DNA from: Urechis unicinctus
Lineage: Eukaryota > Annelida > Polychaeta > Xenopneusta > Urechidae
Length of the DNA: 64,000 bases
NCBI GenBank assembly: GCA_034190875.2
Contig: CM067351.1
Location: forward strand, 6,511,668-6,575,667
Direction of reading: 5' to 3'
Shown here piece after piece: positions 38,870 to 49,760 of this stretch. The notes below the pieces were generated by a model, which was given only the letters and a program-made list of their open reading frames with translations, did not search any database and was not told the origin of the DNA. Both the position numbers and the translations under genes were made by a program. Positions within the stretch are counted from its first letter, which is position 1, and each line of letters opens with the position of its first letter.

Positions 38870-39899
38870 ATAGAGGTTGTACTGAAATCGGACAAGGCCA
38901 TGGTTAACGTTGGTGGGGTACAGGGGAGGTCCGTGGAGGAGATGGGCCTGGGTGGAGCGGCTTCTATTAACGAGGATTCGGACTGAAGGCTGTTCCAAAT
39001 TAAATTTCTATCACTGCAGACATACAGAGATTTGACATATGTGATGCCCCCAGGACACGAGGAGACGTCATTAGATGTCGATTCTACGGTTATCCCATTC
39101 CATTACCATGAAAAAGCTGCCCTAAAGCGTTCAGCTCATAACCAGCCGTCCGTGGATTGACGTTATCTGATGGAATCTACATTATGACTGCATAATTATA
39201 AGGGTAATTAGATTCAGTCCTGATTTCGCTCTCAAATGTGCCGTTCCAAGTTAGAATTCGCAACAGCTTCCAATCCGTCTTTTCCCTGAGCACGGGTCAC
39301 GAGACATGCTTTTTGACTCGTGAATGAGAGCACTGAAACTGAGGGAAGGCGCGGTGGGGTAGACATGCGAGATACCGCGTGATAGGTCACTTAGGTGACA
39401 AGCACAGCAGACATAGGGCAAGTGATTGTTTAATCATGAAACAATTGCTAGATTAACAGATGGCGTCGTCATTACATAGCAGCAAACTAAAAACATACCG
39501 GGCTTGATCATTGTCCATCTTAAAGAAACACCAATTAACTAAAGAAAATAGTTTAATATTAACTTTATCTTCAAAGTTGACACATGATCTCAACCATTTC
39601 AGATAACCTAAGTGATACTGATTCCACGGCGTAGAACTTTGCACTGGACACTTTTTATTCTTCGGTTATGAGCCACAAAACTGATTTAAGAAAGGATGTC
39701 TTATAAAGTGGCTCAGCCATAGATGCCATTCTCATGGGCCTTAACGAGACCACGAACCGAAACGAGTAGTGAACGGATTAAGGCTATGTTTATATCCCAT
39801 TCCTAAAGGTCATCACATGACCAATCGAATCACTGACGAACGATCCACGACTCATGACTCGCCCTAGGGGATAACCCATCTAGCAACGGTCTTCACCAC

Positions 39900-39905
39900 T
39901 TTATT
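39900..39905 (-). terminator. Candidate poly(A) signal
   Basis: AATAAA on the minus strand, about 150 bases downstream of the regucalcin stop codon. Position and orientation fit a polyadenylation signal for that gene. There is no transcript evidence. Confidence 0.4.
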
Positions 39906-40055
39906 GACCACGTATGGATACATTAATGATTATAAAGGCGTTATCTGTCCAGACATTTACATGATTCAAGAATAAAGTAAAATTTGTTATTGTTGAATAA
40001 AAATGTCGCGTATATAATAACGCTCACGCAGTTACGCCTTTAAGACAAACTTCTG

Positions 40056-40252
40056 CTATCCCTTGAAAGTGAAGGCAGCCCTTCCCTTGACCCCAAGGCC
40101 GGTAACACGAAACACGGAACCAGAAAGGGGCTTGTTTTCATCTGGGCTCTTGACATTACCACAGGTCACGTAGAGGTCAGAGTAATTTGGTCCACCGAAG
40201 CAACAGGAGGTAATTCTAGTGGCGGGGAGGATGACGGACCGCAATACTTCTC
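40056..40252 (-). CDS. Regucalcin-like coding exon 5 and stop
   Basis: 197 bases with acceptor ACAACAG. It encodes GEVLRSVILP, TSCCFGGPNYSDLYVTCG, the family C-terminal VTGLGVKGRAAFTFKG and a TAG stop at 40056-40058. This is the exon that is duplicated and broken at 45940-46125. Confidence 0.95.
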
Positions 40253-42727
40253 CTGTTGTCGCGATTTATACGTTTGTTACACACAATATATCTATAGTTT
40301 CTATAACACACAAGCTCGAATACCATTATGAGGGTTTGATGTGAAGTACTGGCCAAAAGAAGCAGTGTGATGCTCTTGTTTACTTAGTATGAATCATTTG
40401 AGCTTTTAGCACAGATTACTTAATATAATTAATAATATAGACAGCCACTGTAAGATGCCAGGCATAGAGAATCATTATTACTTGATATCAAGTCATTTGC
40501 AGTCACATCTTGGTAAGGTATCACAAGTAAACACGTGTATCAAGTATTTTTAAAGACATCACCTGTATGAGGGTCAATGCAGTGCACTTTGCTGGCTCCA
40601 CAACCTGCGACCCAAATGTGGTCGTTGTTATCAACGCACAGACCATCAGGATAACCGAGACTTGGGTCAGCGGAGAAGTCAAGCACGATTCTTTTGTTTT
40701 CTGTAAAGAATATTCAACATCAGTTTTATAGAGTGAAATAAGTAAATAGAAGTGTTCATTAAGGAATGTGTTTGATCAGCTTTGCTGCTCAGCAGAGATT
40801 ATCAAATATATATGAGACCTGATGCATGCCAGTCGGTTCGTATAAATATAGTGGCATGAATTCTCAAAAAATAAGCAAACAGCCCTTAATTACACACGAA
40901 CCACTCACATGTTCATTTCTTATTTCAAGCTAAAAACGAGCATTGCATGAACATTGAATTATCATTAAAATGTTGGTGAAACCCATGGTAAAATGAAACT
41001 TGGTTATAAGCATTCTGAAGACCTAATGTAATTTCGTAAAGGAGAAGTCTGGTGGGACCTTGAATTAGAAAGGTGGCCAATAACCTTCGATGCATGCCTT
41101 TTGTAAACTTTTGTTTGCAGGTATTCTTATTAGGCAAGCTAGAAGCCCAGGTTTTGACATGGACTGCGCTTAGGTAAATATCTCCTTTAAAAATGAAATA
41201 AACAGCTCTCCATGACATTTGACCCCCGTTTAACAATTGCAAATATTTAGTTTCCTGAACCAAAATGCGATGATTTAGTCATGGTGAATGCTTCAATTGA
41301 AAATCATGTAAAGAACAAGAGAGTTTCAAGGTCTGTTGTCCCCGAGTTTACCTATTGTTCCTTCCTGCACGTTGAAGTCGAATGCGTACAGTGTTCCTGG
41401 TATCGAGTCAGCATAGAACATGGTTTTATTGTCAGCCGTCCATCCTAATCCATTGGATACAGTCATACCGTCCATATGATGGCGCAGCCCTGTCTTTCCA
41501 TCATAGCTATACACAGATCCTCGATTTGGATGAAAGGATTCATACGCAGGGGTGACGGGCGGTCCCATTGTTCCTGATGTGACATAGTGCAAGTGATCGT
41601 TGAACAACGCTGGCCATTATTTGCATCGAATAAAGATATGATGCAGCACATAGTGGCTTTATGTGATAAATACCAGATAAAAACCCACCTAGTTTCCATA
41701 TCATGCATTCTTTCCATGGATTATCAATATGGTCAATCTGCAGGTACGTTGATGAGAACTTACCTGTCCACAATCTGCCCATGGCGTCACATTTGGCGTC
41801 GTTGAGATGGTTTTCGGTGCCTATTTCTACTCCTGTGATATTCGTCACGGTTTCAGTGTCCCATTCTAGGGCGGCGATGTACTGACCTTTGCTGATTACG
41901 TAGTTGCCGTCGTCTTTGGGGATGACGAAATGCACCTCGTCATCTAAGATCGGTTAAAGTTAAAACAATGAAGACAAACTTTTGATTTACTATGTAAGGA
42001 TATCTAGTCAACATTTTTAAACCTCTACGATCGAAAGCGCAAAATTATTTCCATTTGTCAGGCCATGATCGATTCTCATCAGAAACAAAGAACTAACATT
42101 ATGATCGTGCTAAGTGATTCGTAGGATTATTGTTCACGCTAAGGTAGCAGATGTAATACTGAGATATACTATCCCTGTTGTTGCCTGATCCTAATCGCAT
42201 TTCTCAAGTAAACGTATGGCTTGCAACATAACCACAGCATCTACTGACCACGTACATATCGTCATGAGTGTAACCTTGTTTGAAATCAAGAAAGATAATG
42301 ACATTTTCTCTCACTGCCCAAATAGAAACAAAATTAATATACGATTACATCATAACGTTTCCTAACTGGTCGTTAGATGTTTATCGATGTCAGTGAAAGT
42401 TCGGAAATGTCAATCGCATCTGAGCTTATATGTATTGTTTAAACGGGGCCTCTTCTTGGCAGCAATTATAGAGCAGCAATTCATGTGGAGCGAATTACTA
42501 GTACATAAGGTTTATATATATACGAGTGACATATCCGTGGCATGTTGTGCACATAAAGTAGACATACCCAGCTGAACTACGGAGTCAATGCCTGTTTTAG
42601 TGTCCAGTCGATGGACTTGGTGCCCTTGGACATCGACGTAGATGAGTTCTTGCGTTGCTTCCATCCAGTGAGGTCCTTCCCCAATCACAGGACAAGTGTT
42701 CTTGGCTGCTACCTCCACGGACGACAT
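40056..42727 (-). CDS. Regucalcin/SMP-30-like protein, 5 exons
   Basis: Joining five coding exons (42727-42568, 41943-41764, 41573-41352, 40700-40563, 40252-40056) gives 897 nt: 298 residues and TAG, close to the 299 of vertebrate regucalcin. The family is a six-bladed beta-propeller that binds calcium or other divalent metals. It acts as gluconolactonase or a related lactonase, usually in the cytosol. Conserved residues are present: Glu17 in GEGPHW, Asn101 in NHLNDAKCD, Asn154 in VSNGLGW and Asp206 in YPDGLCVD, matching the metal and substrate ligands of SMP-30. Other family blocks are GRLWTGTMG, FYADS, FDFN, CCFGG, YVTC and VTGLGVKG. No signal peptide is seen. All introns are GT-AG and phase 1 (624, 190, 651 and 310 bases). 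The Met at 42727 fits the family N-terminus. The exact substrate cannot be told from sequence, and paralogs of this family are common in invertebrates, so no gene symbol is assigned. Confidence 0.95.
40563..40700 (-). CDS. Regucalcin-like coding exon 4
   Basis: 138 bases, phase 1 at both ends. Acceptor TTTACAG and donor G|GTGATG. It encodes ENKRIVLDFSADP, the metal-site block YPDGLCVD and IWVAGCGASKVHCIDPHT. Confidence 0.93.
41352..41573 (-). CDS. Regucalcin-like coding exon 3
   Basis: 222 bases, phase 1 at both ends. Acceptor CATCAG and donor G|GTAAAC. It encodes TMGPPVTP through YAFDFNVQEGTI and contains the metal-site Asn154 in VSNGLGW. Confidence 0.93.
41764..41943 (-). CDS. Regucalcin-like coding exon 2
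   Basis: 180 bases, phase 1 at both ends. Acceptor CTTAG and donor G|GTAAGT. It encodes DDEVHFVIPKDDGNYV through NHLNDAKCDAMGRLWT, including the Asn equivalent to the substrate-binding Asn103 of human SMP-30. Confidence 0.93.
42568..42727 (-). CDS. Regucalcin-like coding exon 1
   Basis: Encodes residues 1-53 plus one base. It starts ATGTCGTCCGTGG and contains the metal-ligand segment IGEGPHW. The donor is G|GTATGT. Just upstream, CAG at 42731-42733 could be a splice acceptor only 3 bases before the ATG. A non-coding 5' exon is therefore possible, for example one ending at a GTGAGT donor near 43128. Confidence 0.92.
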
Positions 42728-42733
42728 GCCCTG

Positions 42734-44189
42734 GATGACATTGTGAGATTAATATCAGTCCACAATAGCTCTCATAAACCAATCTTATGCTAACGTGGCA
42801 TATATTACGTTACTCGTCCCTGGGCCACAAAAAATAACTGGTCAGATTACAGGTATATACTAGTTTAAACAGGTGTTGTTAGCTTTTATGAAATGCTTAC
42901 TTAGCTTGTTTGACGAACCGCCGCCAAATTCCCCAGTATGTATGCACCAGTGAACAGGTTGGCTGACCCAGTCAAGTCTTTCTATCGACGTAAGCTGTCG
43001 GTGGGGAGTGATGCAGTAGAATGTTTGGGGCGAGTTCAAGTGGGTCGTACAAAGTCTCAACAATCATATGCATGCACCAGTGAGTGCGATCACGTCCAGA
43101 GTGCCCCCTCCAGTCGAACACTCACCATGAATAGATTTATAAAATTTTGTTGGTGAAAATATTTAGGCCACACGCATACTTACCGCTTTCTAACCGTGTG
43201 TGTGTGTGTTGGGGAGGGGCGTGGGGGTGGGGGGGGGGGGGTTTAGGCGGTGGCGACCAAAATAGCTGCATTAATGGCAAGCTAGGTATATGTGCAAGTC
43301 GGTTGAGTGTTCATTTTCTTGTCAAGTTATCTTTCTTCTTATTATGTCTTCAGCGTGGGAGAATACGGTCAAAATGTATGAATAAGACAACATGTACTTG
43401 CACACGTCCCGCCTCAGTACGAACCCTGTTATACATCATACCCCCATGAGGAACATACGATGCTACAAAGAGAGGCGCTTTGAAATGAGTACCTATATCA
43501 TATAATGTATGAATAAGCACAGCACAGGGAGAACAAAAATAGAGCTTTGGTTATCATATTCACCAGAAAATCTTCATTCTGTCTATTTCTTTACAACACT
43601 GTGTGCAATTGAGTTTGGCAGAATTCAGAACATACCACAAGCGGCGATGACAAAGTCGCGGAGATTCACTTAACGGACTACATTGTCCTCAAAGAGCAAT
43701 GTTGGATGACTAATGAAGAGGTTTGAACGCGTGTGTGTCGATGCATGATGGGATGACCATTATCATAACGTCTGTATAGGATGATAGTACAGACGGAGTA
43801 AGTCGGATATGTGGTGACGTATTATAACAGGTATTGTCTTAGAGGCTGGACTTACATCATGGAGTCGTGTTGTGACATCACATTCGTGACTGGCTATTAT
43901 AATGACACTGGCTAATAATATGGTGCAGTGGCTTTGGTCTGCTTGCTGGCTGCATTTGTCCGTGGTTTGTTTAAGCATGGGACTCGTACCTACGTTTACC
44001 TATATCAATATTGCAGATGGCATGGCAAACGCAACGAATCGATAAAGTGGCGGTTATCTTATCCCAGGTTCGGTAATAAAAATGTGTCACTTGGGTGTCA
44101 GGTCTAGTGTGCAACCCGTGTCACGTGATACAGGTATGACACCGTTAAATCTTGAATAATGAGAGACTATGGAACGGGCGTTGTAATAT
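42734..44189. other. Upstream region, no coding exon seen
   Basis: This is the 5' side of the regucalcin-like gene. It includes a G-rich tract at 43197-43252 (GTGTGTGTGT then G runs of up to 13) that could form G-quadruplexes. It also holds a possible non-coding exon donor near 43128. The promoter cannot be placed from sequence alone. Short open frames on both strands lack motifs. Confidence 0.4.
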
Positions 44190-45219
44190 CGGTTGTACTG
44201 ATATGGAACAAGGCAATGGTTAGCGTGGGTGTGGTACAGGGGAGGTCCGTAGAGGAGATGGGCCTGGGTGGAGCGGCTTCTTTTAACGGAGATTCACACT
44301 GAAGGCTGTTTCAATTTATATTTCTATCAATGCAGCCATACAGAGATTTGACGTATGAGATGCCCCCAGGACACGAGGAGACATTAGTGGATGTCGACGC
44401 TACTGTAAACCCATTCCTATTACCATGAAAAAGCTGCCCACAAGGGTCCAGCTCATCTTCAGCAGTCCGCGGATCAAAGATATCAAATAGAATCTTCATA
44501 ACAATAGTTTTATAATAAGGGTAATTATATACATTCATGATTTCGCTCTCCAGTGTGCTATCCGTATTTAGAATTCTCTACAGCTTCCCATCCGTCTTTT
44601 CTCTGAGCACGGGTCACGAGCGAGCGGGTCCTGATTAAAACTGTCAGTCATGTGAATGAGAGCACCGTAAACTGAGGGAATGCACGGTGGGGTAGACTCG
44701 CGAGATACTGCGTGATAGGTCACGTGCTTGACAAGCACAACAGATATAGGGCAAGAGATTGTTTAATCATGCAGCAATCGCTCGAATAACAGATGGCTGC
44801 ATAGTCCCAGCTATCTGGATAATTCTTAATCCTCAACGAAACGCCCGTTTACTTTAGCGGATAATATTTGTGCTTGATAGCCACATCGATACTGACCACA
44901 CGGCCTATGCTTTAAACACAGGGTCTTGTTTCATCTGTTCAGCTGCACGATAAACTTCATAAACTTCGTAAAGGCCAGAGACCAGAAAGTTGTTATTTCA
45001 TAGGCATTAACTTTGCAACGAATTGGGGAAGCAATCTGTTTATGTCCTATTCTCAGCAGCCATTAAGTTTTGACAATCGACTCATCCTCCCTCATGCAAG
45101 TAAAAGGGTTGCTTCAAATGCTGACATTAATCAATCTGCATGGTTAGTCATGATTATATTTGGGTTTACGTCACTTTCAACAACGAGGTGATATCACGAC
45201 GGTGATGGACAAGGCTAAA

Positions 45220-45480
45220 TATGATGCCTTGGCAGCTCCGCTTTAGTGCAAGCGTCCATTTGGTACAAACTCACTGCCCAGATCAGTCTGCAAAACCCAC
45301 GCCACTTGGACGGAGGTCCGGCATGGTACCATTGAACCACCGGGTCATTTGCACCCCCGCTTCTGAGATTGGACCTCTATTTTACGTGATCATCCAAGTC
45401 ACGAGTAGCCAGTCAGGTTTGAACCCACAACCTGTGGGTTAAAAGGCGAAGCAGTGAATCAAGACGCCACGTGGACCGGC
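45220..45480 (-). mobile_element. Candidate tRNA-derived SINE
   Basis: On the minus strand from about 45475 there is a tRNA-like head. It has an A-box-like TGGCGTCTTG, about 43 bases of spacing, then a B-box-like GGTTCAAACCT close to the consensus. Between them the anticodon-loop position reads CCTTTTAACCC, suggesting a tRNA-Lys-like origin. The body continues leftward to about 45220. It lies inside duplication copy B and is missing from copy A, which suits a later insertion. No target duplication or tail was identified. Confidence 0.45.
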
Positions 45481-45939
45481 TTTGTCATGACATACAAGTG
45501 CTGTTTTTTTCTATTATTGTTTCCAATTTAGTCCATTATCACGTACAAGTATGGGATGGCATCGAGTCTTTATCGATGGCGTCGATATATTCCATTCGTC
45601 GTGTGGACTGACATTACGAAGATAATGAGAAAGGAAAAAAGAAAATAAATACAAAATTGGCAAGAAGGTTGAACAACTGCTTAGCTTGTGCTGCTTGGGT
45701 TTCATACATCTCCCATTATTTGAACTAATGAATTACATCTTAATGATGATGTTAATTTAAACTACGTAAGACATAGTAACGACCTAACCACTAAAATTAC
45801 CACGTTAAGATAAATGATGAAAGAGGTAATATGTGCCCCGGCCGTTCCTTGGTATATGAACGAAGTATATTTCTAAATTATGATTTAAAACTTTCGAAGT
45901 AATATGGACACGCACATTTTCCTGTACGACAATATTATA

Positions 45940-46125
45940 CCATCCCTTGAAAGTGAAAGCAGGCCCTCCCTCCAAGACCGAAAACAAGAAACACGGAACC
46001 CAGAGAGGGGCATGTTTTTGTAGGGGCTCTTGACATTACCACAAGTCACGTAGAGGTCATAGCAATGTAAAAACAACAGGAGGTAATTCTGGTGGCGGGG
46101 ATGATGACGGACCGCAATACGTCTC
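45940..46125 (-). pseudogene. Broken copy of regucalcin exon 5
   Basis: This aligns to exon 5 of the intact gene. It keeps the acceptor AG and the start (GDVLRSVIIPATRITSCCF). A net 11-base loss then destroys the CCFGGPNY block, shifting the frame and leading to a TGA a few codons later. The original TAG stop has become TGG. It cannot encode the family C-terminus, so this is a decayed duplicate. Confidence 0.92.
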
Positions 46126-46190
46126 CTGTTGTCGCGATTTATACGTTTGTTACACACAATATATCTATAGTTTCTATAACGCACAAGCGG

Positions 46191-47030
46191 GTTTGATGTT
46201 AAGTTATGTTTAGTTTGCGTGAATTATTTGATCTTTTAGTATATCTAACAATAATATAAAGCCCTTAGTATGATAACTAATGTAAACATGAATTTATAAC
46301 CGTAAATATATTATAAAGAAAAGTGTAAACCGTAAAATGGTACATAGAAACGGCATAACCATGTTGATCACACAATGAAATACTTTACCATTACGCATAC
46401 CTAGAATACAAACAAACAGGTATAACCATAATACGATACCATGTATAAACATAGAGATTTCACCATGATGATAAAACTATAAACTGCATAACCATAAAAG
46501 GATACATAAAAAATGCTTTACCACTGACACTATGAATTAACAATACGAAGAATATTCACTAGACCATTAATGCGTGGTAAATATTGCCTTAGCAGTAATG
46601 TTGAACACAACTAAATTGGCTCATCCTCAGCCTGCAGGGCTACAGCACCCACAGATATATCTGATCACGTGGACCAATTTCATCAGCACTACATGATTCT
46701 CAAATCAATTTTTTTTCTATGGAGGGGGATATACTTATGTCGCTGTGTGCAACATAAGGTAGTCATCGATTTGCTGGATGGATTCCATCACGGGGAATCC
46801 TACAAACTTGTAGCAGCAACAACAGCCAAAGATGAAGCATCGTCAGCAGCAGTGCACCAAGCAGCATCACAACTATTCTTCTTTTGTACAGTCGTGACAA
46901 TAGCATCTCCTTCATATTTTTGAATATTGTCCGACAAAAAACTGTTGTTCCACTTATCTCCTACCCTTTGAAGCGTGTGAATGGTCAGTAGAAGTTTAGG
47001 ACTTATTGGACATATGCCATAAACACTATA
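46191..47030. other. No gene recognised
   Basis: AT-rich. Bases 46280-46520 contain loosely repeated phrases such as CATAACCAT and GGTACATA at irregular spacing, perhaps an old tandem array. The plus-strand frame at 46669-46923 has an Ala-rich end but no known motif and is not called. Confidence 0.4.
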
Positions 47031-47037
47031 GTCGTGT

Positions 47038-47165
47038 TGGTGCTTGTTTTGTGAGTTTGAGTCGTATGAGCTTTTGTCTTGTGTGCTGAAGTCGTGTGAG
47101 CCTTTGTTCTGTGAGCTGAGTCCGTGGGAGCTTTGATCTTGTGAGCTGAAGTTGTGTGAGCTTTT
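47038..47165. repeat. 30-bp minisatellite
   Basis: About four units of roughly 30 bp of the type TTGTGAGCTGAAGTCGTGTG plus AGCTTTGTC. Because 30 is divisible by three, the minus strand reads as a repeated THKTKAHTTSAH-like peptide within 47003-47218. There is no start or domain context, so it is treated as repeat and not gene. Confidence 0.9.
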
Positions 47166-47169
47166 TCGA

Positions 47170-49281
47170 CCTGCAGATTTGTGAATTTTTTACTTGTGAA
47201 TTTTGTCACGTGATCCATATCATGTCATTAAATGTACAATACGTTCGTGTTTTGTCGCTTTAGTGACACTTTCAGATAACGTTGTGTGCTGGCTTTGGTG
47301 GATTCTCTGGCTGCCGGTGTTTTTCGTATACCACTGACGATTATCTACTTGTTGTTTCAAGATGCAGGCTTATCAGTTAGCCGTCTGGTCTCTATTAGTG
47401 AACCATGTTCTAATACCTGGGCTACATCTGGCGGTCGAGGGCTCTGATCCATAATTCAGAATGCTAACTTAACCAAATGCTTTTTGAGAATCCAAATGAA
47501 TAACATTTATGGGATCCTCAGAAGGTTCATCAGGCTGGAATGGCCTGGTCAAGGTATTTGGCCGGAGGTGACAGGTCCTAGGATGATTTTGTCGTTTCCA
47601 TACTTTTGGCCTACTTGATCTAACTCATCGTCATCCACACAGATCTCTCTTTTTTGCTCCACTCATCCTCGAAGGGGGCTACTCAATAAGATAATTTATT
47701 TAGATATGTGTATAAATTGACGGGTACCAAAGAGCTACAAGTGTTAAGTCGCTTCGCTGGTACCTGTCTGCATCGGCTCTTTCATGCCTCATGTCTAATG
47801 GGCAATATTAGAGTGACCACATTTAGAATAAACATTGAATATATGTGGCTATTTCGAGAATGACGGGGGGTTAAACATATGGACGATTCCTTGGGAAGCT
47901 ACATGTGTAAAGACAACATGCCATTCGTCACATGTGCTTATCCTGTATAGCAACTCTATGTATGACTGCTTCCACCACTTTTTGCGGGAGGGCCGTGGGG
48001 TTGGATGGAATTACGACGGCATCACATCTTATCCTGCTTATTCCACGTTGAGGCCGCCGTAGTTTGACAAAACAAGCCCAGGTTCGATCCAAGCCCCTGA
48101 GTCCAAAGGCCAAAAGAACACTGGCCACTTGTATGTCGACCCCTGATTTCTTCAAGACATCGAGCGTACCTGTTCGCATGTTCCTATTTGCATAAAGAAG
48201 TTGTCATGTAAATGTTTCTGATAGCTTTAACTTGATCAATCCGCCGGGTTATATACCAGTGACCTCATTAGCGGCCATATCAAGGCAGTTATTTTGTTGC
48301 TGCCGATAGGTTCATTAGGTACAGAATACAAATGAAAAAAATGCTCCATTTACGGACAAAGAAGTGACATTAGCTGTCACTGCTGAACAAAACAATAATG
48401 ACATGATGTCTATAATGCCAGTTCTTAATGAAGTCTCCTCGCTACTTCCTCTGGGCGCTAACCACCCAGCCATTGTCTTGTTAATAGTATCTCCTACTTC
48501 ATATCATTTGTATCATCTTTGTTTCTCGCTCATCCAGACGCAAGATGGGCCGCGTTTGATAATAAATTACTCATTATGTGCTCAAGGCAATTGACCGTCT
48601 TCAAGTAACTGCTTGTGACAACTTGGCCACAGCAACATTATTTCCTGACTGTTATACACTGATTGAAGCGGACGTTAATAACGGCAATGGTAACGGAGAA
48701 TTCTAATCACATGACATCTGTGGGTTTTTTTTATGCTAATTGGCTATGGTGATGAAGTATTACCCATCTACATGGGTTCAGTTTAAAGACAAAATATACA
48801 TCGTTGTGTGCATATATCGTATAGATGAATAATAAATATTGTATCTGTGTTGCTTTTTTCGTTCCAATAATGGGAACACTCTTAATTAAAGCAAGCATGC
48901 ATTATAATGTACCTAGATTGAATGCGTATGAAGGGCTCCTAGTTACAAACTGAGTTTGGGGGCAACGTGGATACATGATAACGAAAGTGCACCCTGTCAC
49001 CTCGTGGATTTTTTTTATAAAATATTGATAAAATGGATTTGCAGAGATATTTATGAACCGTGATTGTGAGACACAGCGCCAAGAAGTACAGGGTAGTTAA
49101 AATGTATGATTTTATGATCGATCGACAGAATAGCGCTACAAGCTTGCTTCATGTTCAGGCTGATTTGGCCACCAGTCCTTGAGGCCATATTGACGTCGCT
49201 GTTAAGTCTCATCCAGTCTGGCAGGAAGTCCCTCAGTTTACACCATCATCTCATCTCGAAGATGGGGCTGTCGATGGGAGT
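47170..49281. other. No gene recognised
   Basis: No motif-bearing open frame. A B-box-like GGTTCGATCC occurs near 48082 without a convincing A box upstream. Open frames at 47835-48062, 47928-48179 and 48364-48594 overlap or lack motifs. Confidence 0.45.
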
Positions 49282-49760
49282 TCAAGGCGTTCACGCCGCG
49301 TTAAGTGGAGAGAAATTGCTCACTAGGGGAAGAGAATACACTGCTTTGCTTGTATCATGGTATCCACACTGAGAAGATTGAGTCGGCTCCAATAGATCTC
49401 AACTGGGAGATGCATTAGATCTGCTCCCGGGGGTCGCCCATGTCGTCCGTCACCGAGACAAGACCACTGACCCCCACGCCAATCGCCCCCACTGCTACCG
49501 CCGGCGGCCTGTAGAAGCGACAGAGGCCTGTGGCTAGAGGTGGCGGTAGGGATGGTTAGTGGCGGCTGAAGGCGGGTGTTATCTAGTGCAGAGTGACAGG
49601 AGGGGACAGCTTCTCACAAAGCCAGGGTGCGATGAGACCCGCCATGTCAAGTCGTCAGCTCTGCCCCAGTGATTGGCTGTCTCGCATCTTTACACAATCA
49701 TCCGCCTTCTCACCCACTCTCATGCAGTAAGCGCTGGTCGGCCCAGATAGCTACAGTTTG
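49282..49760. repeat. Duplication arm B, first part
   Basis: The counterpart of window bases 1-510, in the same orientation and the most similar part of the duplication. Both carry ATCTGCTCCCGGGGGTCGCC and AGCTTCTCACAAAGCCAGGG. Copy A has about 30 extra bases near 415-445 relative to this copy. Confidence 0.93.

Larger units (their letters stand above)
38870..40330. repeat. Regucalcin 3' duplication, copy A
   Basis: This segment, which includes the last exon of the regucalcin gene and its 3' flank, is repeated in the same orientation at about 44190-46190. Shared words include GGAGATGGGCCTGGGTGGAG (38935 and 44253) and the sequence around GTCGCGATTTATACGTTTGT (40258 and 46131). The middle parts differ in length because of insertions in the other copy. 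Confidence 0.9.
44190..46190. repeat. Regucalcin 3' duplication, copy B
   Basis: The counterpart of 38870-40330, about 550 bases longer because of inserted sequence between about 44800 and 45900, including a SINE-like piece. It lies upstream of the intact gene, in the same orientation. It carries only the 3' flank and a broken last exon; I see no other regucalcin exons beyond 46190. Confidence 0.88.

Noticed and set aside
41463-41935. Additional frames overlapping the regucalcin exons (both strands)
   Set aside because: They read through introns or in the wrong frame; the spliced five-exon model explains the locus fully.
46669-46923. 84-codon frame ending in an Ala/Ser-rich segment
   Set aside because: Composition comes from a short CAGCAACAACAGCC-like stretch; no homology recognised.
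48040-48110. B-box-like GGTTCGATCC, possible tRNA or SINE
   Set aside because: No good A box at the proper distance and no cloverleaf could be drawn.
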